Under the pieces are notes generated by a model, which saw only the letters and a list, made by a program, of their open reading frames with translations, searched no databases and was not told the origin of the DNA. From positions 1-8,139 of the forward strand of contig CAYZYC010000107.1 of the NCBI GenBank assembly GCA_964481165.1: a DNA stretch of 8,139 bases, written 5' to 3'. The DNA is from Zeimonas sp964481165. Its GTDB lineage: Bacteria > Pseudomonadota > Gammaproteobacteria > Burkholderiales > Burkholderiaceae_E. Positions 1-6,029 of the stretch are shown here, one piece after another. The translations under genes and the position numbers were made by a program. The first letter of the stretch is position 1, and every line of letters begins with the position of its first letter.

Positions 1-471
1 CGGATCGCGCGGCGCCGGCACGCGATCCTGCGGCAACTGCCGCACGACCTGGACCTGGTCACGTTGTCGGTCGAGGCGGGACTGAACCTCGGCGCGGCGC
101 TCGGACAGGCGGCGCAACACAGCCCGCGAGGCGCGTTGCGCGACGAATGGCAACGCGTGTTGCGCGACGTGCATGCGGGACAGCCGCGCCACGACGCGCT
201 GCGCGCGATGGCAGCGCGCATCGCGTTGCCCGCGGTGTCGAATCTCGTAGCGGCGCTGCTCGCCGCCGAACGGCAGGGAGCGAGCCTCGGACCGATCCTG
301 CGTGCGCAGGCCGAGCAGCGGCGCACCGAAAGGTTCCTGCGCGCCGAACGGCTCGCGATGGAGGCGCCGGTCAAGATGCTGTTCCCGCTGGTGCTGTGCA
401 TCTTTCCCGGCACTTTCGCGGTGCTGCTCTTTCCGGTGGTGTGGCGGCTGCTTGCCGAGGGGGTGCTGTGA
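1..471 (+). CDS. tadC: TadC-like type II secretion F family protein, C-terminal part
   Basis: This is the 3' part of a gene that begins before the window; the frame is open from base 1 and ends at TGA 469-471. It encodes 156 visible residues. The opening segment (LPHDLDLVTLSVEAGLNLGA) is the typical start of the second GspF/TadC domain, where a cytoplasmic four-helix bundle precedes the last membrane helix. The helix is visible near the C-terminus, starting at MLFPLVLCIFPGTFAVLLFP. TadB and TadC form the inner-membrane platform that works with the TadA ATPase to assemble Flp pili. The TPR and TadE-like genes downstream fit a tad locus and argue against a type II secretion or type IV pilus PilC gene. 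The stop overlaps the next start by one base. The family call is confident; choosing TadC over TadB rests on gene order. Confidence 0.85.
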   Translation, partial: RIARRRHAILRQLPHDLDLVTLSVEAGLNLGAALGQAAQHSPRGALRDEWQRVLRDVHAGQPRHDALRAMAARIALPAVSNLVAALLAAERQGASLGPILRAQAEQRRTERFLRAERLAMEAPVKMLFPLVLCIFPGTFAVLLFPVVWRLLAEGVL

Positions 472-881
472 TGCGGGGCGATTCGGTTCGCGACGACGAG
501 TGGTCGGTGATCCGCGATCGCGGCTCTTCGATGATTCGCGACGGCGGGTCGTCGATGATCCGGGTCCGCCGTGCCCGCGGGTTCCTGGGACGCCTGCGCG
601 GGCTCATCGGCCACCCGCTGCCCGCGCCTGGCCATGGCCTGTGGATCGAGCCATGTGCAGCGGTACACACCTTCGGGATGCACGGTGCGCTCGATCTCGT
701 GTTCGTCTCTTCGCTGATGGTCGTGCAGCGGATCGACGCGAACGTGCTGCCCGGTCACCTGCGGTTCGCGCCGCGTTGCCGCGCGGTGCTCGAGTTGCGC
801 GGCGGCGAAGCAGCCCGGCTGGGGTTGCGCGCCGGCGCGCGCCTTGTGTCGACTCGATGCGTATCAGGAGGTGCACGATGA
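471..881 (+). CDS. DUF192 family protein inside the tad operon
   Basis: This gene encodes 136 residues. From about residue 31 it is a DUF192 domain: RARGFLGRLRGLIGHP at the start, then a CAAVHTFGMHG motif around the middle, a VVQRIDANVLPG strand region, and RAVLELRGGEAARLGL near the end. DUF192 is a small beta-rich fold with no settled biochemical role; many members are secreted, but this one has no visible signal peptide. The start at 471 is supported by a GAGGGGG purine run about 7-8 nt upstream and by the TGATG overlap with tadC. The stop (879-881) overlaps the next ATG by 4 nt. The first 28 residues are an 8-residue repeat (SVIRDRGS, SMIRDGGS, SMIRVR), absent from the usual domain, so ATG 555 is a possible alternative start that begins exactly at the domain. 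Confidence 0.85.
   Translation: MRGDSVRDDEWSVIRDRGSSMIRDGGSSMIRVRRARGFLGRLRGLIGHPLPAPGHGLWIEPCAAVHTFGMHGALDLVFVSSLMVVQRIDANVLPGHLRFAPRCRAVLELRGGEAARLGLRAGARLVSTRCVSGGAR
504..566 (+). repeat. 24-bp tandem repeat in the DUF192 N-terminus
   Basis: There are two full imperfect 24-nt units (504-527 and 528-551) and a partial third (552 to about 566), all in the DUF192 reading frame. Each contains a TCGRTGATYCG core, so each repeats a potential in-frame start codon (GTG 507, ATG 531, ATG 555). The pattern looks like local duplication of the start region of the gene. Confidence 0.7.
866..872 (+). promoter_or_regulatory. Strong ribosome binding site for the TPR gene
   Basis: AGGAGGT lies 5 nt before ATG 878, inside the end of the DUF192 gene. 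It decides the start of the TPR protein among several upstream in-frame ATGs, and with the ATGA overlap it implies coupled translation. Confidence 0.85.
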
Positions 882-1912
882 AGTTCGTCGCGATGCGCTA
901 CGCGCGTGTATTCGGAGCAGTCGCCGTCGTGCTCGCCCAGGCCGCGTGCGCGACAGGCGATGCGCCTACGGTGCAGGTGCGAACATCGGCGCAGCCGGCA
1001 GTACCGGCTCCTGCGCCGAAACCCGCGGCGGTGTCGACGCCGGCACCGAAACCCGGGGCAGTGTCGACGCCGGCGCCGTCACCGGCGCCGACACCGGTTT
1101 CGCTGCAGACGACGACGCAAGCGCAGACGACGACGCTGACGCACACCGCGCAGCCGTCCGGGCGGGTGGAGCAAGCACCGTCGCCCGCGGCGCGCACATT
1201 GCCGGCGGTCCACGCATCGTCCACGCCATTGGCCGGAGCATCGCCTATCGCTTCGGCCGAAGCGTCGCCCATCGCATCGCCCATCGCCTCGCCCATCGCN
1301 NNNNNNNNNNNNNNNNNNNNNNNNNNNNNNNNNNNNNNNNNNNNNNNNNNNNNNNNNNNNNNNNNNNNNNNNNNNNNNNNNNNNNNNNNNNNNNNNNNNG
1401 CCGCGCGCGGCGAGAGGGCCTACCGAAGCGGTCGGCTCGACGAGGCAGGCGAGGCGTTCGCGCGCGTGGTCGAGCGGCAACCCGACGACGCGCACGCCTG
1501 GCTGCGCCTGGGGAACGTGCATCACCAGAGAGGCAATTGGTTCAAGGCATTGGCGGCGTACCGGCGCGCCGCTGCACGCCGCAGCGGCGAAGGAACCGAT
1601 CCCGCGCTGCGCGCAAAAGCGTTGTACAACGTCGCGCTGATCAATCTCGAACTGGCGCGGCAAACGCTCGCCACCCTCGAACGAATGGGGCCGGCCGCAC
1701 GCGCGGCGGGACGACGCGAACCGCTTTCGAGCGCGATCGAGAGCACGCGGCGCCGACTCGAGGCACTGGCGCCCGCGGCCGACGCCCGACCGGCCCTCGC
1801 GCCGCAACCGGAACAGCGCCCTTCACGAAGCAGGGCACGACCTTCCGATCGGCGCAGGTCCGACGACGCGTTGCCGCGTGTCGACTACATCCGCGGCGAA
1901 CCTCGGCCGTGA
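878..1912 (+). CDS. TPR-repeat exported protein, TadD-like (interrupted by an assembly gap)
   Basis: The start at ATG 878 is fixed by the AGGAGGT site and the ATGA overlap. Nominal length is 344 residues, counting the 100-N gap at face value. Residues 1-27 form a signal sequence with a hydrophobic stretch (FGAVAVVLAQAACATG). C24 could be a lipoprotein cysteine, but Q at position -3 is a poor lipobox, so ordinary export is also possible. A long Pro/Ala/Thr/Ser-rich linker follows, with a 10-residue tandem repeat (PAPKPAAVST type) and an ASPI repeat that runs into the gap. After the gap come about three TPR-like helical pairs (RAYRSGRLDEAGEAFARVV; AWLRLGNVHHQRGNWFKALA; ALYNVALINLELARQTLATL), then a basic, disordered tail. 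TadD is a TPR lipoprotein needed for Flp pilus assembly, and the position after tadC fits that role. The reading frame is the same on both sides of the gap, but this could be chance because the true gap length is unknown. Confidence 0.8.
   Translation: MKFVAMRYARVFGAVAVVLAQAACATGDAPTVQVRTSAQPAVPAPAPKPAAVSTPAPKPGAVSTPAPSPAPTPVSLQTTTQAQTTTLTHTAQPSGRVEQAPSPAARTLPAVHASSTPLAGASPIASAEASPIASPIASPIXXXXXXXXXXXXXXXXXXXXXXXXXXXXXXXXXXAARGERAYRSGRLDEAGEAFARVVERQPDDAHAWLRLGNVHHQRGNWFKALAAYRRAAARRSGEGTDPALRAKALYNVALINLELARQTLATLERMGPAARAAGRREPLSSAIESTRRRLEALAPAADARPALAPQPEQRPSRSRARPSDRRRSDDALPRVDYIRGEPRP
1011..1070 (+). repeat. 30-bp tandem duplication in the Pro/Ala linker
   Basis: Two adjacent 30-nt copies (1011-1040 and 1041-1070) differ at a few positions and share CGAAACCC and GTGTCGACGC blocks. 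They encode two copies of a PAPKPxAVST-type decapeptide in the linker of the TPR protein. Confidence 0.75.
1238..1299 (+). repeat. 12-bp tandem repeats (ASPI) abutting the first gap
   Basis: Units of the form GCNTCGCCCATC occur at 1262-1273, 1274-1285 and 1286-1297, with a related unit at 1238-1249 and a diverged one at 1250-1261. They encode repeated Ala-Ser-Pro-Ile and stop only because the N run begins, so the array probably continues into the gap. Confidence 0.8.
1300..1399. other. Assembly gap (100 N)
   Basis: Exactly 100 N, a conventional placeholder, so the true length is unknown. It lies in the TPR gene directly after a short tandem repeat, which probably explains the assembly break. 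Confidence 0.95.
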
Positions 1913-1953
1913 CGCTGCGGCGTCGCCGATGAATGCCTGCCACGTATTCACTC

Positions 1954-3084
1954 ATGAAGACCAGCCACGCTCGCCGACAACGTGCCAGTGCGCTCGTGGA
2001 GACGCTGCTCGCCGCACCGATCGTGTTGCTGCTGGGTCTCGGTGCGCTGCAGTGGGCGCTGCTCTTTCACGCGCGCACGGCGCTCGAGTACGCGCTGTTC
2101 GAAGCCGCGCGCGCCGGCAGCGTTTCGCAGGCGCGCCCCGCCGATATCGAAGCGGGTCTCGCTCGGGGCCTCGTTCCGTTCTGGCGCGGCGTCGATACGC
2201 CGGCTGCGCTTCCTGCGGCCCTCGCCGACGCACGATCGCGATTGCAGGGCGGCCAGGCAGCAGGGTGGATCGAATGGCTTCAGTTGTCGCCGACCGTCGA
2301 GAGTTTCGACGACTGGAGCGAGCCCGCACATGACGCCGCCGGGTATCCGATGCCGAGCGTCGTCGAGATCCCGAACGACAGCCTCCAGTGGCCATGGCTG
2401 CGCACGCCCGTCAGCGGCACGCTCGCGATGCGCGGAGTCGAACCCATAGGGGCGCGCTCGCAGCAGACGCTCAACGATGCGAATCTGCTGAAGCTGGAGT
2501 TGCGCTACGGCGTGCCGATGTCCGTGCCACTGGTGGGTCGCGTCGCCGTGTGGATCATGCGGATCGTCGACGGTTGTACGCCGCCGTCGCGGCTGCGCCT
2601 CGCGCTCGTAGACCTCGGGATGCCGGAACCGTCGAACGCGCCGCGCGCGTGGGCATGCCCGATCTACCTTGCGCCCGACCAAGCGGGGCGCGCGGTCGCG
2701 CGCTGGCCGGTTCGCACCAGCACGACGATTCGCATGCAGAGTCCGGCGAGGCGCAGTGCGATGACTCCGAGGCGCACGCAGTCCGCGGTGTGGGGNNNNN
2801 NNNNNNNNNNNNNNNNNNNNNNNNNNNNNNNNNNNNNNNNNNNNNNNNNNNNNNNNNNNNNNNNNNNNNNNNNNNNNNNNNNNNNNNNNNNNNNNGCAGA
2901 TGGGACAGGCGGAAGCGTTGCAGGTGTCGAGGCTTCGTCTTCGTCGACCGTGCCGATGCCGACGTCGAATGCTTCTTCCACACAGGCGAATCAACCCGAT
3001 GATGGCAGCGGCGGACGCGAGAACGACGGCTGGCTGAACATCGGCGCGGATCGGACGTTTTCGGTGCCAGGGGCATGCACGTGA
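1954..3084 (+). CDS. TadE-like pilus pseudopilin with long C-terminal region (interrupted by an assembly gap)
   Basis: The N-terminal region is typical of TadE: basic residues, then RQRASALVETLLAAP with a glutamate about five residues after a plausible prepilin-peptidase site, one hydrophobic helix (IVLLLGLGALQWALLF), then ARTALEYALFEAARAGSV. The middle is a long periplasmic domain ending in RTSTTIRMQSPARR, an ending I recall from TadE-type proteins of Burkholderiales. Beyond the gap is a Ser/Thr/Asn-rich linker and a short terminal motif (DGWLNIGADRTFSVPGACT). Nominal length is 376 residues from ATG 1954, or 383 from ATG 1933; neither start has a good ribosome binding site, and 1954 gives the more natural N-terminus. 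TadE proteins are processed pseudopilins required for Flp pilus assembly. This one is longer than a usual TadE, so TadG-like or adhesin-like roles are possible. The N-terminal call is firm; the join across the gap is assumed. Confidence 0.8.
   Translation: MKTSHARRQRASALVETLLAAPIVLLLGLGALQWALLFHARTALEYALFEAARAGSVSQARPADIEAGLARGLVPFWRGVDTPAALPAALADARSRLQGGQAAGWIEWLQLSPTVESFDDWSEPAHDAAGYPMPSVVEIPNDSLQWPWLRTPVSGTLAMRGVEPIGARSQQTLNDANLLKLELRYGVPMSVPLVGRVAVWIMRIVDGCTPPSRLRLALVDLGMPEPSNAPRAWACPIYLAPDQAGRAVARWPVRTSTTIRMQSPARRSAMTPRRTQSAVWXXXXXXXXXXXXXXXXXXXXXXXXXXXXXXXXXXADGTGGSVAGVEASSSSTVPMPTSNASSTQANQPDDGSGGRENDGWLNIGADRTFSVPGACT
2796..2895. other. Assembly gap (100 N)
   Basis: Exactly 100 N of unknown true length inside the TadE-like gene. 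Flanking sequence on the left shows no obvious repeat; the right flank opens into a Ser/Thr-rich coding stretch in the same nominal frame. Confidence 0.95.
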
Positions 3085-3208
3085 GCGCAAGTCCGAGTGC
3101 TCGGGATCCTGTGGGCTTGCTCCGTCTTCGTGTTGCTTCGGTTCTCGTGGACAGGTTTTCGCTTTCGTCCTCGAGCCGTTCCATGGTCCTGCGCCGCAGA
3201 CTTAATGC

Positions 3209-3250
3209 CCACCGGCGGCGTGGCGCATGCCACGCAGACGCCGACGGTGG
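3209..3250. repeat. Large imperfect inverted repeat (hairpin 1)
   Basis: Outer arms CCACCG (3209-3214) and CGGTGG (3245-3250), then GCG/CGC-type pairing, enclose a perfect 7-bp stem, GCGTGGC (3218-3224) and GCCACGC (3229-3235), with a GCAT loop. There is no T-tract, so this is not a classical intrinsic terminator, but it could fold as RNA from either strand. Confidence 0.65.
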
Positions 3251-3265
3251 ACAAGTCGTGTTGCC

Positions 3266-3297
3266 GGCAGGACTGCTCGAAAATCGAGCAATTTGCC
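3266..3297. repeat. Inverted repeat (hairpin 2)
   Basis: A perfect 7-bp stem, TGCTCGA (3274-3280) and TCGAGCA (3284-3290), has an AAA loop. It is extended by GGCA (3266-3269) pairing with TGCC (3294-3297) across a small internal loop. It lies 15 nt after hairpin 1. ATTT follows the inner stem on the + strand, which is too short for a confident terminator. Confidence 0.65.
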
Positions 3298-3400
3298 TCG
3301 AGGAACGAGTTGTCCGCGCAAAAATGCCCGAAATCCGAGCGTCTTGGTGTGCTCCGCGGTGCCGCGCGGCAAAGCGGCGCAACCTCAGCCGTTGCCGCGG

Positions 3401-3472
3401 CCGAGCGCCGCCGAGCGCCGCGCGCCGCGCGCCAAGCCGCCCTGCGCCGATGCGCCGATGCGCCGATGCGCC
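3401..3472. repeat. Short GC-rich tandem repeats
   Basis: Two perfect 10-bp copies of CCGAGCGCCG (3401-3410, 3411-3420) are followed, after a CG-rich spacer, by an 8-bp repeat TGCGCCGA, three full copies and a partial one (3443-3472). The array ends just downstream of the hydrolase stop and is probably slippage-prone, non-coding sequence. Confidence 0.7.
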
Positions 3473-3487
3473 ACGCACCCCGCCGCC

Positions 3488-4297
3488 TCAACCCCGCCCC
3501 GACGCCCCAACCCGCCCGACAACCCACGCCGTCAGCGTCCGCCAAGCCTCCTCGTCCGACCAGGCGGCATTCATTCGCTCGACCTCCAGCACGCGCGCGC
3601 CGTCGCGCAGCGCGCGGTTCCACGCCGCGTCCTCGGCGACATGGTTGCGCACGAGTTCGCGCGCATAGCGGTCGTGGCCGAGCGCGACGTGGAGGCCGAC
3701 GCGATTGCGGTGCAACACCTTCGGCAACTCCAGCCACGCCGCTTCGGCTTCGTCCTGGACCAGCGTCATGTCGTCGAGCGACGGCGCTGCGTGCGGCGGC
3801 CGGCGGCCGCTCAGGCGGCGCAACCACGTGTTCGGTTCGAGCGGACGAAGGTCGTCCAGCGCCGGGTCGATCAGGAAGAGCGCCTTCAGCGGGGCGTTGG
3901 CGCCCAGCAGGACCTTCATCGAGCGCACCACGGGGATCGCCGCGCCGCGGAAGGCGATCAGCGCGATCGTCGCGTCCGGGTGCAACGCGTGCAGGTGTTC
4001 GGCGGCGGCAACGAGATCGCCGTCGAATCGCGCGGCCGGCGCTGCTCCGGGCGGCGAATCGCCTCCGTCGGCGGCGTCGTATCGAAGCGACGGCACTCCG
4101 GCGGCAGCGAGATCGCGCGCCAGGCGCACGTGCAGTCGATGCGTTCCGGTGCGGCCCTGCCTCGGTGCGGGTGCGATCAGCGCCACGGTATCGGAGGTGC
4201 GCGGCGGCTGCGTGGCGATGCCGATCAGCGCAGTCGTGACACCTCCGATCAGGCGCGGTTGCTCGGGCAGGTTCATGCGAGGGAGCGGGCCGGACAT
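3488..4297 (-). CDS. Alpha/beta-hydrolase-fold protein, exosortase A-associated hydrolase 1-like
   Basis: This gene encodes 269 residues from ATG 4297, which overlaps the upstream gene's TGA by one base; an in-frame ATG 21 nt later (MNLPEQP) is an alternative start. An N-terminal strand (TVALIAPAP) is followed by GTHRLHVRLARDLAAAG and a SLRYDAADGGDS strand and turn (residues 51-81). That matches the GSHRxFVxLARxLAxxG...RFDYRGxGDS pattern I recall for exosortase A system-associated hydrolase 1. The position of the nucleophile elbow reads IALIAFRGAA (residues 111-120), with no serine, cysteine or aspartate at the usual place. Near the C-terminus a NAAWS segment (243-247) stands where family members usually carry DHTFS, so the catalytic histidine also seems lost. 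It probably binds a ligand or partner, or has a non-canonical activity. Fold and operon are confident; the exact subfamily is moderate because the sequence is divergent. Confidence 0.7.
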   Translation of the reverse strand: MSGPLPRMNLPEQPRLIGGVTTALIGIATQPPRTSDTVALIAPAPRQGRTGTHRLHVRLARDLAAAGVPSLRYDAADGGDSPPGAAPAARFDGDLVAAAEHLHALHPDATIALIAFRGAAIPVVRSMKVLLGANAPLKALFLIDPALDDLRPLEPNTWLRRLSGRRPPHAAPSLDDMTLVQDEAEAAWLELPKVLHRNRVGLHVALGHDRYARELVRNHVAEDAAWNRALRDGARVLEVERMNAAWSDEEAWRTLTAWVVGRVGASGRG

Positions 4298-5115
4298 CAG
4301 GCAACGCCCGCCAGGAACTCCTCGGTTCTCTCGAACAGCGAAGTCGGTTCGGCCCCGCGCAGGGCGGTCGGGCGCCAGAACGCGGTCGCGCGCTCGATGC
4401 GGACCTGTACCGGGTAGCCCGCGGCGCGCCATTCCTGGGCGATCTTGCGCGCAGACGACAGACCCGCGTCATCGATCGCAGTGCCTGCTTCCTCGACCGT
4501 CTCGACGAAGAGCACCGCCGGCGGTTTCGCGTGTGCCGCAACGGGCGGCTGCATCTGCAGGCCCTTCAGCGCATCGACCAGCGCCGGCGGCAGCGCGGTC
4601 GTCGCGGGAAGCTCTTCGAGAAGCGTCGCACCGTCCTCGGGCGACTGCCAGAGCACGTAGGCATCGATCAGCTGGTCGAGCGCCACTGCGACGTCGATTC
4701 CGAGCAGCGCGCCGCCGCGCACCCCCCACAGCGCATGCGGGCCGTGTGCGCGCTGGCGCGCGAGCAGCGCACCGCGCAGCAGGTCGTTGCGCCACGCGTC
4801 GAGCGTCGCATCCTTCGCGAAATCGGGCGAATCGCCGGTGCCGTACAGGTCGATCATCAGCACCGCCCAGCCTCGGGCGGCCAGCCGCCAGGCCTGCGCC
4901 GCCAGCACATGGCGCGCGGCGGCCCGCTCGCCCTCGAACGGTTGCACGCACAGCACCGAGCCGCGCGCCTCGCCTTCGGTCGGCAGCCACCAGACGGCAA
5001 AACGCGGACCCCCGGCGAAGCCCTCGAGCTGCACCGGCAGAAAACGTGCGGGGCCGTCGCGCCCGTGCGCGCGATTGACATCCTGCGTCGAGGTGACCGA
5101 GATCCAGGGTTCCAT
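4297..5115 (-). CDS. Exosortase A system-associated hydrolase 2-like protein
   Basis: This gene encodes 272 residues. The alpha/beta-hydrolase fold shows as GEARGSVLCVQPFEGE (residues 48-63), a long helix with RLAARGWAVLMIDLYGTGDS (77-96), DAWRNDL, then ALWGVRGGALLG (128-137), and a terminal AFWRPTALRGAEPTSLFERT that resembles the PFWQTxE ending of the family. Exosortase A-associated hydrolase 2 proteins normally have an HPFxEE motif and a WGxRxG elbow without serine. Here the HPF histidine is replaced (QPF), while the WGVRGG elbow is kept. These proteins have no proven reaction; they accompany XrtA/PEP-CTERM and exopolysaccharide loci. The gene precedes the hydrolase 1-like gene with a TGATG overlap and is divergent from galU. 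The start at ATG 5115 has a weak ribosome site, and the first 20 or so residues are not typical, so the start is less sure than the gene. Confidence 0.8.
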   Translation of the reverse strand: MEPWISVTSTQDVNRAHGRDGPARFLPVQLEGFAGGPRFAVWWLPTEGEARGSVLCVQPFEGERAAARHVLAAQAWRLAARGWAVLMIDLYGTGDSPDFAKDATLDAWRNDLLRGALLARQRAHGPHALWGVRGGALLGIDVAVALDQLIDAYVLWQSPEDGATLLEELPATTALPPALVDALKGLQMQPPVAAHAKPPAVLFVETVEEAGTAIDDAGLSSARKIAQEWRAAGYPVQVRIERATAFWRPTALRGAEPTSLFERTEEFLAGVA

Positions 5116-5196
5116 CGCGCGGCCATTCTATCGCCGGTGCATGCCCGGGCCGACCCCGGTACTATGAGGCCGAATCCCACCGTTCGATCATTTCCC
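5116..5196. promoter_or_regulatory. Divergent promoter region between hydrolase operon and galU
   Basis: This 81-nt gap must hold the promoters for both directions unless they lie inside the genes. Candidate -10 boxes are TACTAT (5160-5165) for galU and TAGAAT on the - strand (5130 down to 5125) for the hydrolases. The latter would leave almost no leader. I see no convincing -35 element for either, so these are tentative. Confidence 0.35.
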
Positions 5197-6018
5197 ATGC
5201 AACTGCGCAAAGCCGTCTTCCCGGTGGCCGGCCTCGGCACCCGGTTCCTGCCCGCAACGAAGTCGATCCCGAAGGAGATGCTGCCGATCGTCGATCGGCC
5301 GATCATCCAGTACGCGGTCGACGAGGCGATCGAGGCGGGGTGCGACACGCTGATCTTCGTCACCGGGCGCTCGAAACGCGCGGTCGAAGACTATTTCGAT
5401 CGTGCCCCCGAACTCGAGGCCGAACTCGAAGCGAAAGGCAAGCAGGAGGCGCTCGAAGCGGTCCGGCACATCGTGCCGTCGCACGTGAAGGTGCTCTTCG
5501 TGCGCCAGCCGGCGCCGCTCGGGCTGGGCCACGCGGTGCTGTGCGCCGCGCCGATGATCGGCGACGACGAGCACTTCGCGGTGCTGCTCCCCGACGACCT
5601 GATCGACGGGCACCCGGAAGGCGTGCTCAGCCAGATGCTTCCGCTCGCAGCCTCCACCGGCGGCAGCGTCGTCGCCGTGGAGCAGGTGCCGCGCGCCGAC
5701 GTGAGCAAGTACGGGATCGTGTCGCCGGTGGACGAGCAGGGACCGCGCATGCGCATCGAGTCGATCGTCGAGAAGCCGTCGGTCGACGAGGCGCCGTCGA
5801 CCTACGCCGTGGTCGGACGCTACATCCTGCATCCGTCGATCCTGAAGACGCTGGTCGACCTGCCGCCGGGCAGCGGCGGCGAGATCCAGCTCACCGACGC
5901 ACTGGCTCGCCAGATCGAATCGCCGGGATTGCACGGCTACCGCTTCGGCGGCAAACGTTTCGACTGCGGCAGCAAGCAGGGATTCCTCACCGCGAACATC
6001 TACTTCGGGATGCGCTGA
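5197..6018 (+). CDS. galU: UTP-glucose-1-phosphate uridylyltransferase
   Basis: GalU makes UDP-glucose and pyrophosphate from UTP and glucose-1-phosphate in the cytoplasm, feeding exopolysaccharide, lipopolysaccharide and glycolipid synthesis. The 273 residues match the bacterial GalU family throughout. The nucleotide-binding start is GLGTRFLPATKSIPKEMLP (residues 12-30), followed by LGLGHAVLCA (about 108-117), the VLLPDD strand, SIVEKP (189-194), GGEIQLTDAL (227-236) and GGKRFDCGSKQG (251-262). The length is a little under the usual 280-300. ATG 5197 gives the standard MxxRKAVFPVAGLGTR N-terminus. ATG 5164 is in frame but would add 11 atypical residues, and it overlaps the candidate -10. The gnd gene follows after 11 nt, so the two are probably co-transcribed. 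No key motif is missing. Confidence 0.96.
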   Translation: MQLRKAVFPVAGLGTRFLPATKSIPKEMLPIVDRPIIQYAVDEAIEAGCDTLIFVTGRSKRAVEDYFDRAPELEAELEAKGKQEALEAVRHIVPSHVKVLFVRQPAPLGLGHAVLCAAPMIGDDEHFAVLLPDDLIDGHPEGVLSQMLPLAASTGGSVVAVEQVPRADVSKYGIVSPVDEQGPRMRIESIVEKPSVDEAPSTYAVVGRYILHPSILKTLVDLPPGSGGEIQLTDALARQIESPGLHGYRFGGKRFDCGSKQGFLTANIYFGMR

Positions 6019-6029
6019 AGCACGTCGAA

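Larger units (their letters stand above)
3085..3487. other. Gene-free convergent intergenic region with hairpins and short repeats
   Basis: About 400 nt between the TadE-like stop and the stop of the opposing hydrolase gene. The first 275 nt include stretches with clearly lower GC than their surroundings (about 55 % at 3121-3180 and 57-58 % at 3241-3360, counted by hand). The rest is very GC-rich with short tandem repeats. A frame open from GTG 3097 has a short hydrophobic start (LGILWACSVFVLLRFSW) and several cysteines, but it simply continues into antisense of the hydrolase gene and shows no ribosome binding site, so I do not call it a gene. No terminator with a clear T-tract is visible, although two hairpins sit where a bidirectional terminator would be expected. 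Confidence 0.6.

Noticed and set aside
1011..1299. CRISPR-like array
   Set aside because: The repeats are in-frame coding repeats of 30 and 12 nt with no unique spacers, and no cas gene is present.
2897..3047. A different reading frame after the second gap
   Set aside because: That frame gives Arg-rich sequence and an early stop. The nominal frame gives a sensible Ser/Thr linker and tail, although the unknown gap length leaves some doubt.
1948..3090. Long - strand open frame opposite the TadE-like gene
   Set aside because: Arg-rich shadow typical of high-GC DNA. The + strand frame has a clear TadE N-terminus and membrane helix.
3097..4239. + strand open frame from GTG 3097 with a hydrophobic start and many cysteines
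   Set aside because: Most of it is antisense of the hydrolase 1-like gene; there is no ribosome site and no recognisable domain. Kept only as a note in the intergenic entry.
4531..5196. Long open frame upstream of and in frame with galU
   Set aside because: It is antisense to the hydrolase 2-like gene, with low-complexity Arg/Ala composition. GalU homology begins exactly at ATG 5197.
5164..5199. ATG 5164 as the galU start
   Set aside because: It would add 11 residues not seen in the family and has no ribosome site. ATG 5197 gives the standard GalU N-terminus.
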